From the NCBI GenBank assembly GCA_024653215.1, contig JANLFU010000008.1, positions 80,305-126,191 of the forward strand: a DNA stretch of 45,887 nt, written 5' to 3'. Both the position numbers and the translations under genes were made by a program. The notes beneath the pieces were generated by a model that saw only the letters and a program-made list of their open reading frames with translations, was not told the origin of the DNA and searched no databases. This DNA is from Candidatus Saccharicenans sp. (GTDB lineage Bacteria > Acidobacteriota > Aminicenantia > Aminicenantales > Saccharicenantaceae). Below are positions 1 to 7,613 of this stretch, one piece after another (the first letter of the stretch is position 1; every line of letters begins with the position of its first letter).

Positions 1-685
1 CCACCCGCTCGTTCTTCCCTTTCTGACTGGCTGGTTCTGTTGAAACCCAAAAAGGAGTCTTGGCAACTCTTTTCTGCCAGTCAGCTATCAGGTAGACAAC
101 AACAATGGTTAGAAGCAAAAAACCGCAGGCCAGAAAAAGAAGCCTGGTATCAACACTGGCCCGAGCCATGAGTCCGGTGGCTTCACCTCCCAGTATACCT
201 CCCAGGATACCGCCGCTTCCAAAAAGGCCCACCAGGCGCTTGGTTTCCCTGGGATCGAAGATATCGTTAACGACTATCCAGAATTGAGTGATGACCACGG
301 CCAGGAAGATGTTGGCCCAGACATAGTAGGCCAGGGATAGCCAGGCCCACTGGAAGCTGAACAGGAACCAGAACAGCACTGCCGTCAGAATGAAAAAGCT
401 CAGACTGAGTATTATAAGGTTCAGCCTGGATAATCTGGCCTGAAGCTTGGCATGAACGGCTACCACTAAGCCGATCGACACAGCGGTCAGAAAATAGGCC
501 AGGGGGAGTTTATCGGCTCCCAGCGACTCCAGGTAGCTGGCCACCCTGAGGGATTTTATGATCGAGTATGCGGCAGTGATCAGGAAAAAATAGAAGAAAA
601 GCAAAAGGGTAATTCTTTCCTCTCCCGGCTTGATCTCCACCAGGCGGGAAAGGAACCTGTGAAGACGGCTGGGTTCGGCTGTCAA
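1..685 (-). CDS. Npt/NTT-type ATP/ADP translocase-like transporter, partial (C-terminus beyond left edge)
   Basis: A membrane protein of which the first 228 codons are visible. It starts with TTG at 685; an in-frame TAA two codons upstream excludes an earlier start, and a GGGGG stretch about 8 bases upstream can serve as ribosome binding site. The translation has several hydrophobic helices, the first containing IIKSLR, and later a QFW-x4-ND motif followed by a glycine-rich loop (GSGGILGG). The second transporter in this window has the same layout (IIKPVR, QFW-x4-ND), so the two are paralogues. The family (TLC/NTT) exchanges ATP for ADP or carries other nucleotides across the inner membrane; substrate and direction cannot be told here. 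It lies 28 bases behind the STAS gene and is probably co-transcribed with it. A general MFS carrier is the main alternative. Confidence 0.7.
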   Translation of the reverse strand, partial: MTAEPSRLHRFLSRLVEIKPGEERITLLLFFYFFLITAAYSIIKSLRVASYLESLGADKLPLAYFLTAVSIGLVVAVHAKLQARLSRLNLIILSLSFFILTAVLFWFLFSFQWAWLSLAYYVWANIFLAVVITQFWIVVNDIFDPRETKRLVGLFGSGGILGGILGGEATGLMARASVDTRLLFLACGFLLLTIVVVYLIADWQKRVAKTPFWVSTEPASQKGKNERV

Positions 686-713
686 TTCTTATCCCCCGCG
701 ACAGGAGGAAGAC

Positions 714-1061
714 TCACTCTTTGAAAAAACTCTCCAGGGCCACCTGTTCGTCATCAAAAATTTCCAGTACCCTGGTCAGCATGGTAACCTGGAAGATCAG
801 GTAGAGCTTCCTGGAAATCCTGACCAGCTTCAGCTTGCCTCCCAGATTGTTGGTCGAGATATAACTGGCCAGGATTTCACCCACGCCGAAACTGTCGATG
901 AATTCCACCTTTTCGAAGTTGAGCAAGATCTTTCGTTTGCCCCTTTCCAGTTGTTGTTTGATCCACTGGTGGAGGGTCAGGTCGGTGATGTCTGACCTCC
1001 TGATTTCGCCCTCGATGTCGACAATCAGAATGTCGTTGATTTCTCTGGTTGTTATTTTCAC
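714..1061 (-). CDS. STAS-domain anti-sigma factor antagonist (SpoIIAA/RsbV-like)
   Basis: A 115-residue stand-alone STAS domain. The hallmark loop reads FIDSFGVGE; Ser57 sits where SpoIIAA and RsbV are phosphorylated by their anti-sigma kinase, so the site of control is kept. Such proteins bind an RsbW-type kinase when unphosphorylated and free the kinase's target (a sigma factor or another partner). Translation starts at a GTG with GGGAG 7 bases upstream. The gene precedes a nucleotide-transporter-like gene with a 28-base gap. A cytoplasmic RsbW-like ATPase is encoded at 8442-8879, a possible cognate partner, though that pairing is inference. The partner could equally be elsewhere in the genome, as these domains occur in many copies. 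Confidence 0.85.
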   Translation of the reverse strand: MKITTREINDILIVDIEGEIRRSDITDLTLHQWIKQQLERGKRKILLNFEKVEFIDSFGVGEILASYISTNNLGGKLKLVRISRKLYLIFQVTMLTRVLEIFDDEQVALESFFKE

Positions 1062-1153
1062 CTTTTACTCCCTGTCAATGGCCAAGGCCATCAATCTTAA
1101 TTCCTGCTTACTTAATTCTTATCCCGGTCACGAAAAAACCCGTAACCACATCC

Positions 1154-1447
1154 TTAAAACTCGAGGCTGATGGTGTATTGTTCCTTGATGGGCGGAGAGG
1201 CAAACATGTCCAGGAACTTGACTAATTGCTGCTGATAGTGAAGGTTTTCTTCGCTGGCGACGACGTGTTCCTGGGTCTGCCAGAAGGTCAGGGACATTCC
1301 CCGGCCACTGGCCCGGTCAGTAAGGAGATACCCCCCCGTGAAGCCGTTTTGCATCCTGGTCTCCGGAATGACACTGGTCTCGTAAAGCTTGATGGCCTCC
1401 TCTACCTTTTCTGGCCTGACGTGAAAAATTGTTACTCGGGCAATCAT
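1154..1447 (-). CDS. Antibiotic biosynthesis monooxygenase (ABM)-like dimeric alpha-beta barrel protein
   Basis: A 97-residue protein that begins MIARVTIFHVRPEKVEEA, the typical first strand and helix of the ABM/dimeric alpha-beta barrel fold (two strand-helix-strand units), with NGFTGGYLLTD as the next strand and SLTFWQTQEH in the middle. Members range from quinol monooxygenases to haem-degrading enzymes and non-catalytic stress proteins, so the reaction is unknown. A GTG six codons upstream (1465) is open, but GGAAAGGGG lies 7 bases before the ATG at 1447, which decides the start. It is divergent from the phosphatase gene at 1619 and about 90 bases upstream of the STAS gene on the same strand. 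No haem or metal ligand stands out. Confidence 0.6.
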   Translation of the reverse strand: MIARVTIFHVRPEKVEEAIKLYETSVIPETRMQNGFTGGYLLTDRASGRGMSLTFWQTQEHVVASEENLHYQQQLVKFLDMFASPPIKEQYTISLEF

Positions 1448-1533
1448 GATAAATCCCCTTTCCACCCTCCATTCTAATATGTTTTTGATGCAAAATAAAT
1501 AAAAATTTTTTGCCTGACAGCAATGAATTTTAT

Positions 1534-1560
1534 TTGACTTTGAAACCGTTTAGGTATAGG
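1534..1560 (+). promoter_or_regulatory. Possible promoter of the phosphatase/kinase-like/transporter operon
   Basis: TTGACT (1534-1539) and TATAGG (1555-1560) are separated by 15 bases, shorter than ideal. A 50-60 base leader to the ATG at 1619 would result. The TTTGACTTT element also occurs in front of the kinase array (5863 onward), again with a 15-base spacer. This is a weak call based on hexamer similarity only. Confidence 0.3.
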
Positions 1561-1618
1561 AAGAAAGTAGAAGAAAAACAGGGGAACGGGGAACTATGGT
1601 CGCCCCAGGTGAGATTTC

Positions 1619-2671
1619 ATGAATAGTATAATCCGGAGAAAACGGACTGGCCAGAAGCTTCTCTTTTTGCTGGTCTGGCTGGTCTGGCTGACCCGGCCTG
1701 TTCTTCCCGCCGAGCAAATCCCCTGCCGCTGGAGCGGGGTGGAAAAGATCGTGGTGGTCGGGGACCTGCACGGCGATTACGATCACTTTGTCGAGATACT
1801 GAAGGGGATAGGACTGGTTGATTCCAGTTTGAGCTGGACGGGTGGACAGGCTTTTCTGGTTCAGACCGGAGATGTCCTGGACCGCGGTCCAGATGCCCGC
1901 AAGATCTTTGACTTAATTCGCAAGCTGGAAACGGAGGCCGAAGCCGCTGGCGGTCAGGTGCAAATGTTGATAGGCAATCATGAAGAGATGAACATCACCG
2001 GGATTGCCTTCGATTATGAGGATTATGTTACCGTTGAGCAGTTTATCTCGTTTCTTCCGGAGGATTACCTGGCCAGGAAGCAGAAAGAGCTGGAGAAGAA
2101 GGCCAGGCGGGGGAGGGATATTAGACACCTCTGGCAGGAAGTAATAGATTTTGACCTGGAAGCCAGGAAAAAGTACCTGGTCAATTTTAACCAGAAGTAC
2201 GGAAAATGGATTGCCCGTAAGAACGCCGTCATAAAGATTAATGACACCGTCTTCGTTCATGGAGGCATAAGCGAAGAATTCTCAAGGTGGAAACTTGAAG
2301 ACATAAACAACAGGCTCCGTTATGAACTCGGGGTTTTTCAGAAAGCGATTCTGAACCTGTCACCTCCGACTGATATGAAATTGGAAATTGTCTACAGGAG
2401 CAACGGTCCTCTCTGGTACCGGGAACTGGCCCTGGCCAACGGAAGTCTTTCAGAGGAACAGGTTGACCGCATTCTGAATAACCTGGAGGCCAAGCAGATC
2501 ATAGTGGCCCATACCCCTCGTCTGATCTTAACCATTGACGACATGAGAAGATTCGGGGGGAAGATCTGGATCGTTGATACAGGAATCTCCCAGGCCTACG
2601 GTGGTCACATGAGAGCTCTGATCATAAACGACGGCCAGTTCTCCCTGTGGGGGGTGAACCATGGAAAATAA
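1619..2671 (+). CDS. Exported PPP-family (Shewanella-like) metallophosphoesterase
   Basis: A 350-residue protein with a signal peptide (basic start, hydrophobic LLFLLVWLVWL, likely cleavage near residue 31), so it should act outside the cytoplasm. All calcineurin-like motifs are present in order: GDLHGD at 48-53, GDVLDRG at 84-90, GNHE at 119-122, VFVHGG at 211-216 and AHTP at 297-300. These residues bind the two-metal centre and phosphate. The order and the GDxxDRG form match the PPP branch, in particular the bacterial Shewanella-like phosphatases, which remove phosphate from proteins; a small-molecule substrate is possible. Its last 11 bases overlap the start of an exported kinase-like gene, so the two are translationally coupled. 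That makes opposing phosphorylation and dephosphorylation of one target an attractive but unproven idea. Confidence 0.85.
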   Translation: MNSIIRRKRTGQKLLFLLVWLVWLTRPVLPAEQIPCRWSGVEKIVVVGDLHGDYDHFVEILKGIGLVDSSLSWTGGQAFLVQTGDVLDRGPDARKIFDLIRKLETEAEAAGGQVQMLIGNHEEMNITGIAFDYEDYVTVEQFISFLPEDYLARKQKELEKKARRGRDIRHLWQEVIDFDLEARKKYLVNFNQKYGKWIARKNAVIKINDTVFVHGGISEEFSRWKLEDINNRLRYELGVFQKAILNLSPPTDMKLEIVYRSNGPLWYRELALANGSLSEEQVDRILNNLEAKQIIVAHTPRLILTIDDMRRFGGKIWIVDTGISQAYGGHMRALIINDGQFSLWGVNHGK

Positions 2672-3476
2672 TAAAAATTTACTGAAGACCGGGCTGGTAA
2701 TGATGGCCATAGCCTGGGGGTTATTTATGGCTGCCTCAGATTACTTATGCGGTGACCAAAAGGAGCGGGAACAGTTGGAGAATTTCTTGAGTAAAGCCAG
2801 GATAGTCAGGGTCAGCAAGGGGCAGGCCGGTGGCCGGACTGCTCCCTGGATTGTCAGCCTGGATGATGGACGGATGAAAGGGCGGGCTATTTTTAAGTAT
2901 GTCCACCGGCCGCGACCGGCCATGATTCCAGACAGCTATTTTTATGAGCTGGCCGCTTATGAGCTGAATAAGCTGCTCGACCTGGATATAATGCCGACCG
3001 TAGTGGCCAGAAAGCTGGATGGACGCAACGGTTCCCTTCAGGTCATGCTGACCGGGGTAATAACCGAAGCCCAGCGGCAGAGGAAAGGGCTGACTCCGCC
3101 GGATGAAGAAGCTTTCCAGCAGGCCCTGGCCGAAGTGGTGGTTTTTGAGAACCTGGTCTATGACCAGTGCCTGGACCAGGACGATATCCTGATAAGCCCA
3201 AACACCTGGCAGGTCTGGCGAATTGATTTTTCTGAAAGTTTTGCCCCGGTTCCGGAGCTGCTCGCGGACTGTCCTATCCGCAGGTGCTCCAGGGAATTGT
3301 TTAACAGCCTGAGCCGGCTGGACCCCGGGCTGCTGACTAACAAAGTCAAGTCTTATCTGAGCGAACAAGAAATAGAAGCGTTGCTCAAAAGGAAGGATCT
3401 TATAATAGCCGCAATAAAGAAATTGATAGAGGAACAGGGCGAAGAAGCTGTCCTGTTCACCAAGAAGAAAAATTGA
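2661..3476 (+). CDS. Exported PI3/4-kinase-like paralogue with altered catalytic loop (possible pseudokinase)
   Basis: A 271-residue protein with an N-terminal hydrophobic segment (about residues 9-25), so exported or anchored. It shares its plan with the three kinase-like genes at 5.9-8.4 kb: an EFL/NFL helix, an AIFK lysine (K79), YELAAYELNKLL at 95-106, the MPTVV turn, GSLQV, a RIDFSESF metal-site motif (D189), and a C-terminal RKDLI...GEEAVLF. Where the paralogues have NEDRxxxN, this protein has DQCLDQDD. The catalytic Asp-Arg pair is therefore missing, and Asn appears as Asp. It may be an inactive regulator or use a changed mechanism. The start overlaps the phosphatase stop by 11 bases, and an Npt-type transporter follows after about 11 bases. 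Kinase-fold assignment comes from motif order, not from a database search. Confidence 0.6.
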   Translation: MENNKNLLKTGLVMMAIAWGLFMAASDYLCGDQKEREQLENFLSKARIVRVSKGQAGGRTAPWIVSLDDGRMKGRAIFKYVHRPRPAMIPDSYFYELAAYELNKLLDLDIMPTVVARKLDGRNGSLQVMLTGVITEAQRQRKGLTPPDEEAFQQALAEVVVFENLVYDQCLDQDDILISPNTWQVWRIDFSESFAPVPELLADCPIRRCSRELFNSLSRLDPGLLTNKVKSYLSEQEIEALLKRKDLIIAAIKKLIEEQGEEAVLFTKKKN

Positions 3477-3487
3477 CAAGGGGGAAA

Positions 3488-4894
3488 ATGAAAATGGTTG
3501 GTCCTGACCCGCAACAACAGAAAAGTGATCCCGAGCGAACCTGTCCTCCCGGTTACAGGCTACTGAGGCTCTTTACCGATATCAGGCCGGGAGAGGCTTC
3601 CAAGGCCTTGCTGCTGACCTTTAACATCTTCCTGTTGCTGCTGGCCTATTATATAATCAAACCCGTCCGGGACGCGCTGATTCTGGCCGGCAGAGGGGCG
3701 GAAATAAAAAGTTACCTGGCCGGAGCCCAGGCCATTTTGCTCATACTGGTGATTAAAGCCTTCAGCTACCTGGCTTCCCGGGTTCCCAGACACCTGTTGA
3801 TAACCTGGGTAACTCTGTTCTTTATCTCCAACCTGATAATTTTCTATATCCTGAATATAGCGGGCGTCCCTCTCGGAACCATGGGCATTATCTTTTTTAT
3901 CTGGATCGGCATCTATAACCTGCTGGTTCCAGCCCAGTTCTGGGGCTTTGCCAACGACCTGTATTCCGATGAGGAAGGCCGGAGGCTGTTTCCGTTGATT
4001 GCCTTCGGGGCCACCTCCGGAGCCGTTTTTGGCAGCCGGATTGCCGGCTGGTTGATCAGACCCATTGGCCTTTACAGCCTGATGCTGGTTTCGGCCGCCA
4101 TCCTGGGCTTATGCATCCTGCTGGCCATTCATATTCACAAGAGGGAGTTAAAACATATCGCCCGAGATGGGTTATCCCCGGTAGAGCTGGAACAAAAGAA
4201 AATTGAACAGGAAAAGCCACTCAAAAAAGGCGGGGGGTTCCGCCTGGTTTTCAAGAGCCGCTACCTGCTTTTGATTGCCCTGGTCATCGGTCTTTACAAT
4301 TTTATAAATGCTACCGGGGAATACATACTGAGCAACGTGGTAACCCGAACGGCTTCCCAGGCTGTGGCGGCAGGCCTGGCCGGCGGCCTGGATTTGAAAG
4401 AATATATAGGGAAATTTTTTGCCGAGTACCAGTTCCTGACCAACCTGATTGCCCTGGTGCTGCAGCTTTTTCTGGTTTCGCGGATTTTCAAGTGGATTGG
4501 CGTGGGTGGGGCTCTTCTGATTTTTCCTTTTATTGCCCTGGGTGGTTATGGGTTTATCGCGGTCGGGGCCTCACTTCTTTTGATCAAGTGGGTTAAGGCC
4601 CTGGAAAACGGCACCGACTATTCGCTGATGAACACCACCAAGCACGCCCTCTTTCTGATTACTTCCAGGGAAGAAAAATATAAAGCCAAGGCGGCCATCG
4701 ACACTTTTTTTGTCAGGGGAGGGGATGTGATTGCTGCCCTGGGAATTTTTCTGGGCACGACTTACCTGGCCTTTAACGTGGAAAAGTTCGCCCGGGTTAA
4801 TATTCTGGGAGTGTTGATCTGGATATCCCTGTGCTTTCTTATAATACGCGAATATAAAAAGCTGAGGGGAAGGACACAGCCGGAAAGGTCCTGA
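3488..4894 (+). CDS. Npt/NTT-type ATP/ADP translocase-like transporter
   Basis: About 468 residues with roughly eleven or twelve hydrophobic helices. The first contains AYYIIKPVRDALIL, and later come PAQFWGFANDLY and a Gly/Ala-rich loop, the arrangement of TLC/NTT nucleotide transporters. A charged cytoplasmic loop (KIEQEKPLKKGGG, near residue 235) splits the two halves. In parasites these carriers import ATP for ADP; in free-living bacteria their role is poorly known. Candidate starts are TTG 3473, ATG 3488 and ATG 3494; the GGGGG at 3480-3484 fits 3494 best by spacing, and I give the longer ATG form. It is the third gene of a tight operon with an exported phosphatase and an exported kinase-like protein, which suggests it supplies or recovers nucleotides for chemistry outside the membrane (inference). 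Confidence 0.75.
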   Translation: MKMVGPDPQQQKSDPERTCPPGYRLLRLFTDIRPGEASKALLLTFNIFLLLLAYYIIKPVRDALILAGRGAEIKSYLAGAQAILLILVIKAFSYLASRVPRHLLITWVTLFFISNLIIFYILNIAGVPLGTMGIIFFIWIGIYNLLVPAQFWGFANDLYSDEEGRRLFPLIAFGATSGAVFGSRIAGWLIRPIGLYSLMLVSAAILGLCILLAIHIHKRELKHIARDGLSPVELEQKKIEQEKPLKKGGGFRLVFKSRYLLLIALVIGLYNFINATGEYILSNVVTRTASQAVAAGLAGGLDLKEYIGKFFAEYQFLTNLIALVLQLFLVSRIFKWIGVGGALLIFPFIALGGYGFIAVGASLLLIKWVKALENGTDYSLMNTTKHALFLITSREEKYKAKAAIDTFFVRGGDVIAALGIFLGTTYLAFNVEKFARVNILGVLIWISLCFLIIREYKKLRGRTQPERS

Positions 4895-4942
4895 GCCAGG
4901 TTTCCGGACCTTTCTAAGACCTGAGTCTCAGGTTCTTTTTTT
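4883..4942 (+). terminator. Composite rho-independent terminator of the phosphatase-transporter operon
   Basis: Two hairpins stand in tandem. The first pairs GAAAGGTCC (4883-4891) with GGACCTTTC (4906-4914), and its loop holds the transporter stop codon. The second pairs ACCTGAG (4919-4925) with CTCAGGT (4927-4933) and is followed at once by TTCTTTTTTT. The second overlaps the stop codon of the convergent lipoprotein gene. Confidence 0.65.
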
Positions 4943-5773
4943 CCTCAGATCCTGGATTTTTATGATGCCCCCTGAATCCTGGGCTATATAAAGGTATCCC
5001 TTATCATCCCAGGCCAGACCTTCCTGGTTGTCGCCGGGGAAGGCGTATTCTTTTACCAGTTTCCCGTCGAGTGTTATCTCAACCAGGATATTATCGGCAT
5101 CGCTAACAATATGGAGAAGCCTGGTTTCCTCATCGTAAATCATGGCTGCGGGGTCGTCTATTTTGAAAGGCAGGACCCTGATTATTCTGGCCTCGGCCTC
5201 CCGGGCCCGGCTTGATTTGAGGGGAACTTCGATTTCAACTATACAGGGCGGGTCCCATTGGTTCCCGGCATAAAAAGTGCCGCCTTCTGGATGCTTATCA
5301 TCCGGGACGAAAGCCAGTGATTCCAGGCCATTGTCGTATTCTTGGGTCTGTTTCTGCAGAAAGTTCGGGTCGCCGTTGAAGGCTCTATTTACCGGGAATC
5401 TCCGGGTAACCTCACGTCGGTCCGGGTCATATTCCAGGATGATATCATCTCCCTCAATTACAACGTAGACCAGCCCGGTCTTAGGGTCGATGGCGATGGC
5501 TTCCAGGTCGCCCGGGATCCGCTGGCTGAAAATCGGAGCTCCATCGGTGGTTATTTCGTACAGCCAGCCCTCGTCGCTGACCACGAATAGAGTCTTGCGC
5601 TGTGGATGGAAGCACAGACCTGAAGGCTCGGGTATGTTTTGCTGGTCGATATTGCCGCCAAAACCCGGGGTGCCCGGCCATTTGTAAGGAAAACGGATGG
5701 TGGGGGCGTGCCGGTCAGAAGAACAGCTAAAAAGAAATAGCAGAAACGGAAGTAAAAGTAATGATTTTTTCAT
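4928..5773 (-). CDS. SdiA-regulated-like beta-propeller lipoprotein
   Basis: A 281-residue protein. It starts MKKSLLLLPFLLFLFSC, a lipoprotein signal with Cys about residue 17 (LFSC, slightly off the usual lipobox), so it is probably anchored on the periplasmic side of a membrane. The body repeats blades such as PSGLCFHPQRKTLFVVSDEG, LEAIAIDPKTGLVYVVIEG, GLESLAFVPDD and EGLAWDDKGYLYIAQD, the pattern of SdiA-regulated (YjiK-like) and related calcium-binding six-blade propellers. Function is unknown; esterase or sensor roles are possible. A GTG six codons upstream is open, but AGAGGG lies 8 bases before the ATG at 5773. The gene sits between the two kinase-like gene groups, convergent with the transporter and divergent from the kinase array. 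Confidence 0.75.
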   Translation of the reverse strand: MKKSLLLLPFLLFLFSCSSDRHAPTIRFPYKWPGTPGFGGNIDQQNIPEPSGLCFHPQRKTLFVVSDEGWLYEITTDGAPIFSQRIPGDLEAIAIDPKTGLVYVVIEGDDIILEYDPDRREVTRRFPVNRAFNGDPNFLQKQTQEYDNGLESLAFVPDDKHPEGGTFYAGNQWDPPCIVEIEVPLKSSRAREAEARIIRVLPFKIDDPAAMIYDEETRLLHIVSDADNILVEITLDGKLVKEYAFPGDNQEGLAWDDKGYLYIAQDSGGIIKIQDLRKKRT

Positions 5774-5796
5774 TGGTTCGCCCTCTTTCACCCCTG

Positions 5797-5826
5797 TTTA
5801 TAGCAGAAGGCAGCGTATCATTTCAA
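5797..5826 (-). promoter_or_regulatory. Promoter of the beta-propeller lipoprotein gene
   Basis: On the minus strand, TTGAAA (5826-5821) and TATAAA (5802-5797) are separated by 18 bases. This places a start site roughly 20 bases before the ATG at 5773, with AGAGGG in between as ribosome binding site. Confidence 0.5.
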
Positions 5827-5863
5827 TAATAATATTTTGCCTGGCTCAGATAAAATATTAAAT

Positions 5864-5890
5864 TTGACTTTAAGAATACTAAAATATTAA
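5864..5890 (+). promoter_or_regulatory. Possible promoter of the exported kinase-like array
   Basis: TTGACT at 5864-5869 and TATTAA at 5885-5890 are separated by 15 bases, within a very A+T-rich gap between divergent genes. TTGACTTT is the same word, with the same short spacing, as in front of the phosphatase operon. The -10 assignment is uncertain. Confidence 0.3.
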
Positions 5891-5912
5891 CCTATTAAAG
5901 AAGGGGAAAATA

Positions 5913-6758
5913 TTGCGGCTCAACACTGTTACCAGGAACTTGCTAACTGCCACTCTTGTTCTGTCATTGTCATTTTCTCTTTCCCACGCCCAGTTTACCC
6001 CAGAAGAAATAGCCCGGCGGGGTGAACAGGAAGAATTTCTTCTGAAGGCCAGAATAACCGGTTTCCGCGACCTGGGCAAGGGCATTACTCTACCCATTCG
6101 GGTTTACTTGAAGAAGGGAGATGTCGAGCTGACTGCCGTCTGGAAAAACCCGAGCGGCGTGATCAACGGTTACTACGAGGGCTGGCAGTATGAAATTGCC
6201 GCCTACCGCCTGGATAAGCTACTGGGTTTGAACCTCATCCCGCCCACGGTGGAAAGGAGGTTCCAGGGCCAGCGCGGCTCTCTGCAGCTCTGGGTGGAAC
6301 ATAAGTACGACCTTCTGGAAATTGTCGACAATAAGATCCAGTTGCCCAAGGAGGGATGGGAGGCAGTCAACCTGGAAAGGATGCAGTACCTGGCCCGGGC
6401 CTTTGATTCATTGATCGCCAATGAAGACCGGAGCCTACAGAATACCCTGCTTACCGAAGACTGGCGAACCATACTCATTGACCACTCCCGCAGTTTCAGG
6501 TCCGATGCCCGTTTTACCAACAACCTTATGTACGGGCTCAGGCCGCTGCGGCCTGGCGGAGTTCCGCTGCCATTCAGGCGACTGCCGTCAGAATTTGTGG
6601 AAAAATTGAGGACCTTGACCTTTGATAGCATCAGGCAGGCGGTTGGTTCCTATCTGACCACCAGGGAGATAAATTCTATGTTAAACCGCCGCGACCTGAT
6701 CCTGAAGGAAATTGAGGAGATGATTTCCGTCTATGGCCGAGGGGAAGTCATATATTAA
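5913..6758 (+). CDS. Exported PI3/4-kinase-like protein, first of three tandem paralogues
   Basis: A 281-residue protein with a clear signal peptide ending around SHAQ (residues 1-27). The mature part starts with QFTPEEIARR. Kinase-like marks appear in order: VWKNP (K78, candidate ATP-binding lysine), YEIAAYRLDKLLGL at 93-106, IPPTVERR at 109-116, GSLQLWVE, then ANEDRSLQN at 169-177 (catalytic D172, metal-binding N177) and LIDHSRSFR with D190 in the place of the DFG aspartate. This order recalls bacterial PI3/4-kinase-like and HipA-like proteins. Start is TTG, with AAGGGG 6 bases upstream; no ATG is available. The next paralogue begins 12 bases after the stop. Substrate is unknown, and the exported location is unusual for an ATP-using enzyme. 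The fold call rests on motifs I can read, not on alignment software. Confidence 0.65.
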   Translation: MRLNTVTRNLLTATLVLSLSFSLSHAQFTPEEIARRGEQEEFLLKARITGFRDLGKGITLPIRVYLKKGDVELTAVWKNPSGVINGYYEGWQYEIAAYRLDKLLGLNLIPPTVERRFQGQRGSLQLWVEHKYDLLEIVDNKIQLPKEGWEAVNLERMQYLARAFDSLIANEDRSLQNTLLTEDWRTILIDHSRSFRSDARFTNNLMYGLRPLRPGGVPLPFRRLPSEFVEKLRTLTFDSIRQAVGSYLTTREINSMLNRRDLILKEIEEMISVYGRGEVIY

Positions 6759-6770
6759 GGAGTCGGGGAA

Positions 6771-7604
6771 ATGAAAAAACGTGCCTGTTTGGGTTTTGGT
6801 TTATTGCTTTTGATTCTGAACCTGCCCCTCCTTTCACAGTTTACACCGGAAGAAATAGCTCAGAGGGAGGAACTGGAGGAATTTCTGCTGACCGCTGAGA
6901 TAATAGATTATAAAGAAATAGGTGAGGGGGTAACCAAGCCATTTCGCCTTTTCCTGAAGAAGGACAACGTTGAAAGAAGCGGAGTCTGGAAGAATCCCAG
7001 CGGAGTTCAGGGCGGCTTCCTGGAAGGCTGGCAGTATGAGATCGCCGCCTACCGGATGGACAAGCTACTGGGCTTGAACATGATCCCGCCAACGGTGGAA
7101 AGGATATTCAAGGGACAGAGAGGCTCCCTGCAACTCTGGGTGGAGAAAGAATACAGTCTGCTGCAGGTGATGGAAAAGAATATCCCCCTGCCATCGAGCG
7201 GGCCAGAAGCCGATAACTGGGAGAAGAGAAAATACATTTCCCGGGTGTTTGATGCCCTGATCGCCAACGAGGACCGCACCCAGCAAAATACCTTATATAC
7301 CAGGGACTGGAGGACCATACTGATCGACCACTCCCGGAGTTTCCGGTCAGAAGAAAAATATACCAAGCACCTCCTATTTGGGCTAAACCCTTTAAGAGTA
7401 GATAGCCGGGCCCTGCCTTTCAGAAAATTGCCCAGAGTACTGGTGGAGAATATCAAGGCCCTGACTTTTGACAGTATCAAAAAGGCCGTTGGGCCTTACC
7501 TGACCGATAGAGAAATAAGGGCCGTCCTGGCCCGAAAAGATTTAATACTTAAGGAAATAGATGAGATGATTAAAGTTGTGGGCGAGGACAAGGTCCTATA
7601 TTAA
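6771..7604 (+). CDS. Exported PI3/4-kinase-like protein, second tandem paralogue
   Basis: A 277-residue close relative of the preceding gene; long stretches such as GWQYEIAAYR, IPPTVER and RTILIDHSRSFRS are shared almost unchanged, so this is a tandem duplication. A signal peptide (MKKRACLGFGLLLLILNLPLLS) precedes QFTPEEIA. Active-site candidates are K74 (VWKNP), D168 and N173 in ANEDRTQQN, and D186 in IDHS. The C-terminus keeps RKDLILKEI and GEDKVLY. AAGGAG lies just before the ATG, and the following paralogue starts 9 bases after the stop, so the three genes should be on one message. Divergence from copy one is highest in the stretch between the two lobes (about residues 125-155), which could set substrate choice (inference). 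Confidence 0.65.
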   Translation: MKKRACLGFGLLLLILNLPLLSQFTPEEIAQREELEEFLLTAEIIDYKEIGEGVTKPFRLFLKKDNVERSGVWKNPSGVQGGFLEGWQYEIAAYRMDKLLGLNMIPPTVERIFKGQRGSLQLWVEKEYSLLQVMEKNIPLPSSGPEADNWEKRKYISRVFDALIANEDRTQQNTLYTRDWRTILIDHSRSFRSEEKYTKHLLFGLNPLRVDSRALPFRKLPRVLVENIKALTFDSIKKAVGPYLTDREIRAVLARKDLILKEIDEMIKVVGEDKVLY

Positions 7605-7613
7605 GGAGGGAAA

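Noticed and set aside
105..287. A 60-codon plus-strand frame near the left edge
   Set aside because: The minus strand here encodes the Npt-type transporter; the plus frame is its shadow with no ribosome binding site.
684..1125. Repeated AATTCTTATCCC at 684-695 and 1114-1125
   Set aside because: Two copies of a 12-base word near two gene starts could be an operator, but spacing to each start differs and no further copy was seen, so chance is more likely.
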